From positions 1-35,465 of the forward strand of contig JBOFWQ010000185.1 of the NCBI GenBank assembly GCA_051653685.1: 35,465 bases of DNA, read 5' to 3'. Of this stretch, positions 16,899 to 24,067 are shown in pieces (the stretch's first letter is position 1; every line of letters begins with the position of its first letter). The DNA comes from Faucicola sp937889485. Lineage in GTDB: Bacteria; Pseudomonadota; Gammaproteobacteria; Pseudomonadales; Moraxellaceae. The notes beneath the pieces were generated by a model. It was not told the DNA's origin and made no database searches. It saw nothing but the letters and a program-made list of their open reading frames with translations. The position numbers and the translations under genes were made by a program.

Positions 16899-16934
16899 TT
16901 TTGACAGTTTTGACAGTTTTGACAGTTTTGACAA
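16899..16934 (+). repeat. Four tandem 9-bp repeats containing TTGACA
   Basis: TTTTGACAG occurs three times and TTTTGACAA once, with an exact 9-bp period. Each unit holds a perfect -35 hexamer TTGACA. The array lies after the first tRNA-Asn terminator and about 190 bases before the second tRNA-Asn. No good -10 lies at proper spacing from any unit. Confidence 0.9.
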
Positions 16935-17071
16935 TCATAGACTATTGGCTACGGTTAATACTTATAGTGAGGCAGCAACCCCAATAAGTTTGGCAGGCAC
17001 GCCCATAGCGCTCACCTATATAATAATATAATAGGATGCCTATAGAAAATTCATTTTTTTTAAAAAAACGC

Positions 17072-17100
17072 TTGACGCTTTGGTTAATTATGCGTATTAT
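17072..17100 (+). promoter_or_regulatory. Promoter of tRNA-Asn copy 2
   Basis: TTGACG (17072-17077), 17-base spacer, TATTAT (17095-17100), then ACGCACCACT, the same ten bases that follow the -10 of copy 1. A TTTTTTTTAAAAAAA tract precedes the -35. The leader is only about 15 bases. Confidence 0.85.
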
Positions 17101-17121
17101 ACGCACCACTTGATGAGTTGT

Positions 17122-17197
17122 TCTCCAATAGCTCAGTCGGTAGAGCAACGGACTGTTAATCCGTGTGTCCCTGGTTCGAGCCCAGGTTGGAGAGCCA
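17122..17197 (+). tRNA. tRNA-Asn (GTT), copy 2
   Basis: A 76-base tRNA identical to copy 1, 277 bases downstream of it. Anticodon GTT, encoded CCA. Only the tRNA itself and ten bases after the -10 are shared; the other flanks differ, so this is either an old duplication or conversion between copies. Confidence 0.98.
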
Positions 17198-17227
17198 ATC
17201 AAGCCAAATATTGCTAAGTTTGCATTT

Positions 17228-17256
17228 AACCCGTTCCTTTGTGAATGGGTTTTTTT
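17228..17256 (+). terminator. Terminator of tRNA-Asn copy 2
   Basis: AACCCGTTC (17228-17236) pairs with GAATGGGTT (17243-17251, one G-U) and runs into a T-tract to 17257. Confidence 0.82.
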
Positions 17257-17312
17257 ATGAGAAAATTTTAGGATTTACTGTTGTTTGTATGTTTAATACA
17301 GGGTTGTTTATT

Positions 17313-17804
17313 ATGGTATTGTCATTTTCCCCCACCCAATCTCAGTTTCTAAGCCTACAACAAGCTATCGACCCTACTCGAATTGATAAACTGGTGGATG
17401 ACCATCAACGTGGGTTACTGACAGATGAAGATAAGCAGTATTACGAGGCGCTCATCACCCAGTTTGTGGCGTTAGTCAAGCTACCAGATAGCGCCCATTT
17501 GGCGATGCAGTTATTGCCCGCGTTTAAGATGACGGTGCCTGCGTTGTTAGACGGTATGGCGTACCGCGCTGCCGCTGATCGCAACCCAAAGGCGTGTTTA
17601 TTTGCCGCTTATATGATCGACCAATCGCTGTTGCAGCGTGATCTAACCCCGTTATTTCATGTCGTGGTGGAATATGGAACGCCTGAGCTTTGGGTAGAGC
17701 TGGTTAAAAAAGTTAATGGCGCGCCTGCCGAGGCAATTGTAGAAAAAGTCTACCAGTGTGATAAGGCGGTGCAGGATTATTGGGAACAACATATTTTGTC
17801 GTAG
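17313..17804 (+). CDS. Small cytoplasmic protein of unknown function
   Basis: 163 residues, not recognised. The frame is open from within the tRNA but the start is put at 17313, where AGGG lies nine bases upstream and the tRNA terminator is cleared; 17289 is an alternative. The protein is mostly helical by eye, with no signal peptide, membrane helix or metal motif. It contains an acidic N-terminal part (HQRGLLTDEDKQYYEALITQ) and a helical array (AHLAMQLLPAFKMTVPALL, AAADRNPKACLFAAYMIDQS). It sits alone between tRNA-Asn and a ribbon-helix-helix gene 181 bases on. Coding nature is supported by length, codon use like its neighbours and a plausible fold, not by homology. Confidence 0.7.
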   Translation: MVLSFSPTQSQFLSLQQAIDPTRIDKLVDDHQRGLLTDEDKQYYEALITQFVALVKLPDSAHLAMQLLPAFKMTVPALLDGMAYRAAADRNPKACLFAAYMIDQSLLQRDLTPLFHVVVEYGTPELWVELVKKVNGAPAEAIVEKVYQCDKAVQDYWEQHILS

Positions 17805-17949
17805 CCATGACTAGGCATGGACGGTTAAATATATAAACCGTACACAATTCAAATAGTTAGGTAATATTTTAACGTTTGCTTTACTTGTTTATATGGTGCG
17901 AACTTATTACACTGTAATCGCAAAGATATCTATTTTTTTAACGGTATTG

Positions 17950-17965
17950 ATCGTGATGATACGAT
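17950..17965. promoter_or_regulatory. Short inverted repeat upstream of the ribbon-helix-helix gene
   Basis: ATCGT and ACGAT (17950-17954, 17961-17965) with a six-base spacer, 20 bases before the start codon. Ribbon-helix-helix proteins often bind short repeats at their own promoter; five-base arms can also arise by chance. Confidence 0.25.
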
Positions 17966-17985
17966 AAAACAGGCGAGGATTGGCT

Positions 17986-18315
17986 ATGCTTAACAACAAA
18001 ACCAAAAAAAATCAGCAAGTTATGGTGCCCATTCATATTAAAATTACTGAAGAAATGCATGATTTGCTCAGCCAAGTTGCCAAACACCATGGCTTTCCGC
18101 GCATTCAAGGATTGATAAGGTTATATATCCGCCGTGGTTTGGATGCTGAAGACGTGGGCTACTCTTTGGAAAAAGACAATCGTTTTTTGGATAAATTAAA
18201 ACGCCAAGGGGTACCAGAAGCCGTAATATTTGGCGCTATCGAAGCAGCAGCTGAAGCAGAAAGCACTGCCCATGAAACCACTACCCCCGCCACGCCCCCT
18301 ACTCATCTTGAGTAA
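17986..18315 (+). CDS. Probable ribbon-helix-helix DNA-binding protein
   Basis: 109 residues. After a basic start (MLNNKTKKN) comes a strand-helix-helix pattern at about 12-50: VPIHIKITEEMHDLLSQVAK, then HHGFPRIQGLIRLYIRRGLD, which is how Arc/MetJ/CopG-type regulators look. The C-terminal half (EKDNRFLDKLKRQGVPEA and an Ala/Thr/Pro tail) may bind ligand or partner. The ATG at 17986 is chosen because GAGGA is six bases upstream; a TTG at 17980 lies inside that ribosome site. No toxin gene is adjacent, so a toxin-antitoxin role is not supported. A short inverted repeat at 17950-17965 upstream may be its own operator. Confidence 0.65.
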   Translation: MLNNKTKKNQQVMVPIHIKITEEMHDLLSQVAKHHGFPRIQGLIRLYIRRGLDAEDVGYSLEKDNRFLDKLKRQGVPEAVIFGAIEAAAEAESTAHETTTPATPPTHLE

Positions 18316-18321
18316 GCACGC

Positions 18322-18362
18322 CAAAAAAAATCCCCAAAAACCTGTACTATGGATTTTGGGGA
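18322..18362 (-). terminator. Terminator of dctA
   Basis: TCCCCAAAA / TTTTGGGGA stem around a loop of about 13 bases, followed on the minus strand by eight T. It lies about 45 bases beyond the dctA stop. Confidence 0.8.
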
Positions 18363-18406
18363 ATAACGGTACGCTTATTAGGTTTGTTGCTAGACTGGTT
18401 ACTAGG

Positions 18407-19753
18407 CTATTTACTTAAAGCGCCTGTGTGACTATCGGCAGCGGGCAATGGGTGACCATTGAGCGCAGCATCAAGACGCGTTTTATCCAAGGCGTTTTCC
18501 CAGCGAGATACCACAATCGTAGCACAGGCATTGCCCGTTAGGTTGGTTAATGCACGGCATTCTGACATAAAGCGATCTATCCCCAAAATGAGTGCCATAC
18601 CTTCAATGGGTACAGAAGGCACTACCGCAAGGGTGGCTGCTAACGTAATAAATCCTGCGCCTGTGATCCCTGCTGCACCTTTTGAGCTTAACATCGCGAC
18701 CAATAGTAAGGTAATCTCTTGGGTAAGCGTTAAATCAATATTACAGGCTTGGGCAATAAATAACGCTGCCATAGTCATATAAATATTGGTGCCATCTAAA
18801 TTAAAAGAATAACCCGTGGGTACCACCAGCCCTACCACCGATTTTTCACAGCCTGCGCGTTCTAGTTTTTGCATCAATGTAGGTAGCGCGGCCTCTGAGG
18901 AACTTGTGCCCAAAACCAATAGCAACTCATCTTTGATATAACGAATCATTTTGATAATGGAAAAGCCATTGTAACGCGCCACTGCCCCTAGTACCACCAA
19001 CACAAATAACAACGAGGTGATATAAAAACATGCCATTAAAAATGCCAAATTACCCAATGAATGCACACCGTATTTACCAATGGTAAACGCCATAGCGCCA
19101 AAGGCACCAATAGGTGCAGCTTTCATCAAAATTTCAACAGCTTTAAATACAGGCGCGGATAAATCTTGGAAAAAGTTAAGCACAGGACGGGCTTTATCGC
19201 CCACGGATGCCAACGATATACCAAATAATACCGACACGAACAGCACCTGCAAGATATTTCCCTCGGTCAATGGGCTAATCATAGTTTCAGGAATGATATT
19301 CATCAAAAAACCAGTAATGGTGCTATCATGGGCTTTGCTGACGTATTCAGAAACCTTGGCAGCATCCTTACCAGACTGCAAAGTAGCAGGGTCAATATTA
19401 AGCCCAGCGCCTGGTTGCAGTAGATTTGATACCACCAAGCCAATAACTAATGCCAAGGTAGAAAACGTGATAAAATAGATCATCGCCTTGCCCGCGACGC
19501 GTCCTACCCGCTTCATACTACTCATGCCAGCAATACCGGTTACCACTGTCAAGAAAATAACTGGCGCAATGATCATTTTGACCAGCTTAATAAATGCATC
19601 ACCCAGTGGTTTCATCGCCTCACCGACTTCTGGGGCAAAATAACCTAGCAAAATCCCGCATAAAATTGCAATAATAACCTGCACATACAGAATTTTATAC
19701 CATTTTTGGTGTTTATGGGGTTCGACAAGTGTCGTGGTATCAATCGGTATCAT
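18407..19753 (-). CDS. dctA: C4-dicarboxylate/cation symporter
   Basis: Inner-membrane importer of succinate, fumarate and malate. 448 residues, slightly longer than Escherichia coli DctA (428) through an N-terminal extension (DTTTLVEPHKHQKW). The hallmark stretches are MKPLGDAFIKLVKMIIAPVI, GAFGAMAFTIGKYGV, the re-entrant serine-rich VLGTSSSEAALPTLM near residue 285, VPTGYSFNLDGTNIYMTMAA near 325 and GIDRFMSECRALTNLTGN near 405. These match DctA more closely than glutamate carriers such as GltP. GGAG about eight bases upstream supports the start. A long leader with a hairpin and strong promoter lies upstream (see 19944-20021). Confidence 0.9.
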   Translation of the reverse strand: MIPIDTTTLVEPHKHQKWYKILYVQVIIAILCGILLGYFAPEVGEAMKPLGDAFIKLVKMIIAPVIFLTVVTGIAGMSSMKRVGRVAGKAMIYFITFSTLALVIGLVVSNLLQPGAGLNIDPATLQSGKDAAKVSEYVSKAHDSTITGFLMNIIPETMISPLTEGNILQVLFVSVLFGISLASVGDKARPVLNFFQDLSAPVFKAVEILMKAAPIGAFGAMAFTIGKYGVHSLGNLAFLMACFYITSLLFVLVVLGAVARYNGFSIIKMIRYIKDELLLVLGTSSSEAALPTLMQKLERAGCEKSVVGLVVPTGYSFNLDGTNIYMTMAALFIAQACNIDLTLTQEITLLLVAMLSSKGAAGITGAGFITLAATLAVVPSVPIEGMALILGIDRFMSECRALTNLTGNACATIVVSRWENALDKTRLDAALNGHPLPAADSHTGALSK

Positions 19754-19943
19754 CAGATACGCTCCTTTTTTCAGGCAGTCATTTTAAGTTGGCTTTTCTG
19801 AAATTCTTTGATAGACAATAGGGTTATTGCAAACACGATAAACGCCTACTATTGGCGCTATAAATGGTTGAAAATAACCAATTTTCTCAATTTAAACCTA
19901 AATCTTGTTTATTACAAATCTAAGCAAAAATTTACTTTTAATT

Positions 19944-19984
19944 AAAAAAAATAACAAACTCCTAACAATACTAGGGGATTTGTT
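19944..19984 (-). terminator. Terminator-like hairpin in the dctA leader
   Basis: On the minus strand AACAAA..CCTA pairs with TAGG..TTTGTT (one mismatch, wobble pairs and a bulge), followed by eight T at 19951-19944. It begins only a few bases after the predicted transcription start of the promoter at 19994-20021, and dctA starts 190 bases further on. It could attenuate dctA or end a tiny RNA. Confidence 0.5.
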
Positions 19985-19993
19985 TCGGAATGT

Positions 19994-20021
19994 ATTATAG
20001 AACTGCTTTTGAAAATATCAA
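19994..20021 (-). promoter_or_regulatory. Candidate dctA promoter
   Basis: TTGATA (20016-20021), 16-base spacer, TATAAT (19994-19999) on the minus strand. Start of transcription would be near 19987, giving a leader of about 230 bases to dctA. Confidence 0.55.
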
Positions 20022-20168
20022 GATTATTTTTGGCAACACTGGGTTCACTTTTATGGTGCATTTCGCCCAACTTCAGTGATTGCCCGCGGTTACTAGGCAG
20101 ATTTTTTTGTATTTTCTGAGAGATCATTGCGCAATTTTTATTTTTTTTATAAAACTAAAAAAAACTGC

Positions 20169-20196
20169 TTGCAATCTTACAATGATTGTATATAAT
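20169..20196 (+). promoter_or_regulatory. tRNA-Ser promoter
   Basis: TTGCAA (20169-20174), 16-base spacer and a perfect TATAAT (20191-20196), 14 bases before the tRNA. AT-tracts precede it. Confidence 0.8.
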
Positions 20197-20210
20197 AGCC
20201 ACCACAAAAC

Positions 20211-20300
20211 GGAAGCTTGGCAGAGCGGTTGAATGCACCGGTCTTGAAAACCGGCAAGGGTGCGAGCCCTTCGAGAGTTCGAATCTCTCAGCTTCCGCCA
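20211..20300 (+). tRNA. tRNA-Ser (TGA)
   Basis: A 90-base class II tRNA with encoded CCA. Acceptor GGAAGCT / AGCTTCC, anticodon TGA in GTCTTGAAA, a long variable arm (CAAGGGTGCGAGCCCTTC) and T-arm GAGAGTTCGAATCTCTC. Confidence 0.98.
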
Positions 20301-20305
20301 TATTC

Positions 20306-20338
20306 AAAAAACCACTGATACGCTCAGTGGTTTTTTTT
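20306..20338 (+). terminator. tRNA-Ser terminator
   Basis: AAAAACCACTGA / TCAGTGGTTTTT stem with a five-base loop and eight T. Confidence 0.9.
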
Positions 20339-20421
20339 CGTGCAAAAATTGCCACTATATTGATGATTGGTTTACAATTTGCTTATCGTTATTGCTTTTT
20401 CCTTACTAGAAGAATCCTATT

Positions 20422-20784
20422 ATGAGCAAATTTATGAGCGGCTGTATGCTGTTGTTGTTAGCTTGCACCAGCCAAGCTGAAAACTGGGTCAAAACTGCGC
20501 AAAATCAAGCAGGGGATGTGGGTCTTATTGATACAGATTATCAGCAGATGCGTGGTAAGAATCGGTTTGCTAAAGTGAAATTTATTTATAATCCCAATCA
20601 CCCCACTGCTGATTCATCAATGGCGATTGTGGAGTTTTCTTGTAGCGATTACAGTGAGCGCATTATTTCGGGAAAAAATTATCTTAAAAATAACATCCAA
20701 GACAAGATTTTTTTTGAAGATGCATTCAAACCCATCACAAAAAATTCCATCTGGGATAGTTTTTATCAAGTGGTGTGTCGTTAG
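20422..20784 (+). CDS. Small exported protein, possibly surface-adhesin-E-like
   Basis: 120 residues with a signal peptide (MSKFMSGCMLLLLACTSQA). LLAC at 12-15 could be a lipobox, or signal peptidase I could cut after SQA; sequence alone does not decide. The mature part has an opening Trp (ENWVKTA), a LIDTDYQQM stretch, IVEFSCSDYSERI and a final Cys, so one disulfide is likely. This pattern (W near the start, short D strand, C near the middle and end) recalls the small surface-adhesin protein E-like family common in Moraxellaceae and Pasteurellaceae, but I am not sure. It is a single gene between tRNA-Ser and rsmE. Confidence 0.6.
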   Translation: MSKFMSGCMLLLLACTSQAENWVKTAQNQAGDVGLIDTDYQQMRGKNRFAKVKFIYNPNHPTADSSMAIVEFSCSDYSERIISGKNYLKNNIQDKIFFEDAFKPITKNSIWDSFYQVVCR

Positions 20785-20885
20785 TCTTTGATTTTTTTAG
20801 TGTTAAGATAAATAAGTAGCTACCTTTTTTGGGCGGACAGCCGTGATGACGAAGGCGGTAGAGGCTATAATAATAGGGTTATTCT

Positions 20886-21635
20886 ATGAATATTATTTTG
20901 CTGCCAGCGGCTAACAACACCTGTTCTGCTACCTTTGTCACGCCTAATGACCCCAATTTTGTCACGCTTGATGACCCCAATGTGGTGCAGCACCTTAATC
21001 ACGTATTAAAGGTGGGGGTGGGTGATACGGTGAAGGTGGGTGAAATCGAGGGGCGATTGGGCGTGGCGACTGTGGCTGAGGTTACGGCAACACAGGTTGT
21101 TTTATCCCAAATTATATTAGATCAAGCGCCGCCACCCAAGCTGCCTTTGACGGTGGTATTGGCTATTCCTAGACCCAAGGTGTTGCGGCGGCTGTTTTTG
21201 GATATGACCGCAATGGGGGTCAGCGATATCTATTTGGTCAATAGTTATCGCAGTGAAAAAAGCTACTGGCAGACGCCATTGCTTAATCATATTGATACCT
21301 ATATTAAAGAAGGGCTGCAACAAAGCTGTGATACGGTATTCCCCCGCGTGCACTTTAAAAAGCGCCTCAAGCCTTTTGTGGAAGACGAGTTACCAAGCGT
21401 GATTGAAGATGCTCAGGCGATTATCGCTCACCCCTATGCCACTGCCAAGTTTGCCGAGGTGTGGGAAGCTAATAAACCCCATGTGCTGGTAATTGGGGCA
21501 GAGGGCGGTTTTATAGAGTATGAAGTAGATTTGTTTGTGAAAGCTGGCTGCCAAACTGCCACACTTGGGGCAAGGATTTTAAGGACTGAAAACGCGGTAA
21601 GTGTGCTCGCAGGTTTTGCGCTGTTACAAGCGTAA
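20886..21635 (+). CDS. rsmE: 16S rRNA (uracil-1498-N3)-methyltransferase
   Basis: SPOUT-class methyltransferase that modifies U1498 of 16S rRNA with S-adenosylmethionine. 249 residues, the usual length (about 243). The N-terminal PUA-like part contains DDPNVVQHLNHVLKVGVGD. The C-terminal knot carries the family motifs VLVIGAEGGFIEYEVDLF (about 200-217) and LGARILRTENAVSVLAG (228-244). AGGG seven bases upstream supports the start. It precedes bdhA by 167 bases without a visible terminator. Confidence 0.95.
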   Translation: MNIILLPAANNTCSATFVTPNDPNFVTLDDPNVVQHLNHVLKVGVGDTVKVGEIEGRLGVATVAEVTATQVVLSQIILDQAPPPKLPLTVVLAIPRPKVLRRLFLDMTAMGVSDIYLVNSYRSEKSYWQTPLLNHIDTYIKEGLQQSCDTVFPRVHFKKRLKPFVEDELPSVIEDAQAIIAHPYATAKFAEVWEANKPHVLVIGAEGGFIEYEVDLFVKAGCQTATLGARILRTENAVSVLAGFALLQA

Positions 21636-21802
21636 TCAGCAAGCCCATGCAGTCGCTATCGCTATCACTTTGTTACTGAGCGCTGCTACGCGCTTATTAC
21701 AACATCATAACAATTTTGCCCCACCCCTATCTTTAAAGGCGTCTGATGTTGGGTGTATGATGATTGTCGTTTGGATCTACTTATGGACTATCGGAGAAAA
21801 AA

Positions 21803-22603
21803 ATGGCAACACAATTAACGCAAGATTTGACAGGTAAAGTCGCTTTGGTCACAGGCTCTGCTAGTGGGATTGGTCGTGATATTGCAGAAACCTATGCCAA
21901 AGCGGGGGCAGCCGTGGGCATTGCAGATATTAATTTGACGGCTGCCCAAGCGGCGGCTGATGAAATTAAAGCCGCAGGCGGCAAAGCTATTGCCATAGCC
22001 ATGGATGTAACCTCAGAAGAAGCCGTCAATGCTGGGATAGATAAACTGGTACAAGCGTTTGGTTCTATTGATATTTTGGTATCTAATGCAGGTATTCAGA
22101 TTATCAATCCTATTCATCTGTTAACGCTCGAGGATTGGAAAAAAATGACTGCCATTCATTTGGACGGTGCATTTTTGACCACAAAGGCGGCACTCAATTA
22201 TATGTATCAAAATGACAACGTGGGCACGGTAATTTATATGGGCTCTGTTCACTCCCATGAAGCCTCTGCCCTAAAAGCCCCCTACGTTACGGCTAAGCAT
22301 GGCTTGCTAGGGCTTGCTCGCGTACTGGCAAAAGAAGGCGCCGCTCACAATGTACGCTCGTATGTTATTTGTCCTGGGTTTGTCAAAACGCCCTTAGTGG
22401 AAAAACAAATTCCCGAACAAGCCAAAGAAAAAGGCATTAGCGAAGAAGAGGTGGTAAAAAAAGTCATGCTTGGGCAAACGGTGGATGGCGAGTTTACCAC
22501 CACCGATGATATCGCTCAATTGGCGTTATTCTTGGCGGCATTCCCAACTAATGCCATGACAGGGCAATCATTTATTGCCAGTCATGGATGGTGTATGAAA
22601 TAA
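21803..22603 (+). CDS. bdhA: 3-hydroxybutyrate dehydrogenase (short-chain dehydrogenase)
   Basis: Cytoplasmic NAD-dependent enzyme turning 3-hydroxybutyrate into acetoacetate, used in ketone-body or polyhydroxybutyrate catabolism. 266 residues. Rossmann motif TGSASGIG (17-24), NAGIQ (95-99) and catalytic Ser148, Tyr161, Lys165. ICPGFVKTPLVEKQIPEQAK (189-208) is a stretch typical of hydroxybutyrate dehydrogenases, which separates it from other short-chain dehydrogenases. Start at 21803 is chosen over 21764 because GGAG lies six bases upstream. It is convergent with waaA with only nine bases between the stops. No other ketone-body or PHB gene is present nearby. Confidence 0.85.
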   Translation: MATQLTQDLTGKVALVTGSASGIGRDIAETYAKAGAAVGIADINLTAAQAAADEIKAAGGKAIAIAMDVTSEEAVNAGIDKLVQAFGSIDILVSNAGIQIINPIHLLTLEDWKKMTAIHLDGAFLTTKAALNYMYQNDNVGTVIYMGSVHSHEASALKAPYVTAKHGLLGLARVLAKEGAAHNVRSYVICPGFVKTPLVEKQIPEQAKEKGISEEEVVKKVMLGQTVDGEFTTTDDIAQLALFLAAFPTNAMTGQSFIASHGWCMK

Positions 22604-22612
22604 GCGTTTGGC

Positions 22613-23953
22613 TTATATGGGCCGCTTGTCAATGCGGTTGATTTGTTTTTGTATCTGCCGCGCTTGGTTTTGCGCCAAACACTCTAAAATCATCGCTAGC
22701 TGCTGCTGGGTAGCATCTTGATATTGCTCTGCTAATACTTGCCCCGCCTGTCCTGCTGTGCTAGCTTGTTTGGGGTTACTTAGCCAAGTGGCAAGCTGTT
22801 GGTGGAGTGCTTGCGCCGATGTGACTTGGCATAGCGCCCCCACCGCTGCCAGCTGACTGACAATTTGCTCACAAGACTGGGTGTATTGTCCCATGATAAT
22901 GGGTTTACCAACAATCGCCGCCTCAATGGGGTTATGTCCGCCAATATTGACCAGTGACCCACCCACAATGGCAATGTCTGCAAGCGCATACCATACGCCA
23001 AGCTCGCCCATACTATCGGCTAAATATACGCTATCTTTGAGGCTAGGCTGACCTTCTTGACTACGACGAATCACCGATAAGTTTTTACTTTGTATTAAAG
23101 CTGCCACCGCATCAAAACGCTCAGGATGGCGTGGCACAATAATCAATAATGGGTTACGGTTGGCAAATTGGGTTTTGAGCGTCAAAAAATCGTCTAAAAT
23201 CAGACGCTCTTCCCCCTCATGGGTACTAGCCGCCAATATGACACTGCGTGCTGCAAGCCGCCAAGCGGTCTGCAAACGATGTGCACGGCTTAGCATTAAT
23301 GGGTTAGTTTTGCTTGACCATTTTAACGAACGGGCAATACGAATTTTATCGCTCGTCGCACCCAGCTGACGAAAACGTTTTGCCGAATCACCGTCTTGGG
23401 CGATAATAAGGCTTAAATTTTGCATCATACTTTGGCTAAGTTTACTTGCCTTTTGGTAACCACGAAATGACTTGTCTGATAGCCGCCCATTGACCACTAT
23501 GGTGGCTATTTGGCGCTTGTTTAGCGCTGCCAATGTGGTGCCCCATAACTCTGTCTCTACAAAAAGCGCGGCAATTGGCCCAACATGGTCTAAAAACCTA
23601 TCAACTACCGAACCGCTATCAACAGGCACAAAACTGTGATAAAGATCTCCTGCTGCGATCTCATCAGCAAATAGCTGTGCTACCCGTTGGTAGCCTGTGT
23701 GGGTAGTGCTAGTCATCCAAAGCGCATAACCTTCTGCCAGTAGTCCACGCAATATGGGTGCGACTGTATTGGTTTCACCCAGCGACACAGCATGGCACCA
23801 AATAATGGGTTTGGTGGTGTGCACTGCAGGATAAGCAACGGCAAAACGTTGATTGGATTCATTGGGCAAGGTTTTTTTGCTGGCAAGTTTTAGCTGATAT
23901 AGCGGCTTTAGCAGCGACATAGCAAGGCGATAATAAAAGGGCGTGGCGTGCAT
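22613..23953 (-). CDS. waaA: 3-deoxy-D-manno-octulosonic acid (Kdo) transferase
   Basis: Membrane-associated glycosyltransferase that adds Kdo to lipid A precursor. 446 residues; family is about 425. N-terminal amphipathic/hydrophobic segment (YYRLAMSLLKPLYQLKL), then the acceptor domain with WCHAVSLGETNTVAPILRGL and YALWMTSTTHTGYQR, and VPVDSGSVVDRFL. The donor domain has LAASTHEGEERLILDDFL, IIVPRHPERFD, AIVGGSLVNIGGHNPIEAAI and GKPIIMG. It sits at the end of a minus-strand run, 114 bases after ppa's stop, and converges with bdhA. The ppa terminator separates it from upstream genes. Confidence 0.93.
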   Translation of the reverse strand: MHATPFYYRLAMSLLKPLYQLKLASKKTLPNESNQRFAVAYPAVHTTKPIIWCHAVSLGETNTVAPILRGLLAEGYALWMTSTTHTGYQRVAQLFADEIAAGDLYHSFVPVDSGSVVDRFLDHVGPIAALFVETELWGTTLAALNKRQIATIVVNGRLSDKSFRGYQKASKLSQSMMQNLSLIIAQDGDSAKRFRQLGATSDKIRIARSLKWSSKTNPLMLSRAHRLQTAWRLAARSVILAASTHEGEERLILDDFLTLKTQFANRNPLLIIVPRHPERFDAVAALIQSKNLSVIRRSQEGQPSLKDSVYLADSMGELGVWYALADIAIVGGSLVNIGGHNPIEAAIVGKPIIMGQYTQSCEQIVSQLAAVGALCQVTSAQALHQQLATWLSNPKQASTAGQAGQVLAEQYQDATQQQLAMILECLAQNQARQIQKQINRIDKRPI

Positions 23954-24019
23954 AAGAATTCTTTTGGCGGCGGATAAAAAACTTCGCCATTGTAAAAAAT
24001 GGGGCTAAAAATAGCAATA

Positions 24020-24047
24020 AAAAAACCTCACCGTAAGGTAAGGTTTT
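24020..24047 (-). terminator. Terminator of ppa
   Basis: AACCTTACC / GGTGAGGTT stem (one G-U) with a short loop, followed on the minus strand by seven T, 20 bases after the ppa stop. Confidence 0.85.
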
Positions 24048-24067
24048 GGGAGCCATGGACAGTGGGT

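Larger units (their letters stand above)
19754..20210. other. Intergenic region upstream of dctA and tRNA-Ser
   Basis: A 457-bp AT-rich region without a convincing gene. Its right end is the tRNA-Ser promoter. Its centre has a minus-strand promoter (19994-20021) and a hairpin with T-run (19944-19984) that would lie at the 5' end of the dctA mRNA. The remaining 190 bases next to dctA show nothing I can name. Confidence 0.6.

Noticed and set aside
16899..16934. Possible CRISPR-like repeats
   Set aside because: Units are 9 bp with no spacers; no cas genes.
16942..17202. 86-codon minus-strand frame over tRNA-Asn copy 2
   Set aside because: Its N-terminal part is the antisense of the tRNA (a well-known false protein type) and it has no ribosome site.
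17986..18315. Antitoxin of a toxin-antitoxin pair
   Set aside because: No toxin-like frame adjoins or overlaps it; the nearest gene is 181 bases upstream and does not look like a toxin.
19942..20127. 61-codon minus-strand frame upstream of dctA
   Set aside because: No ribosome site and it ends inside the hairpin region; better seen as leader or non-coding.
20155..20355. 66-codon minus-strand frame over tRNA-Ser
   Set aside because: Antisense of the tRNA and its terminator; same artefact.
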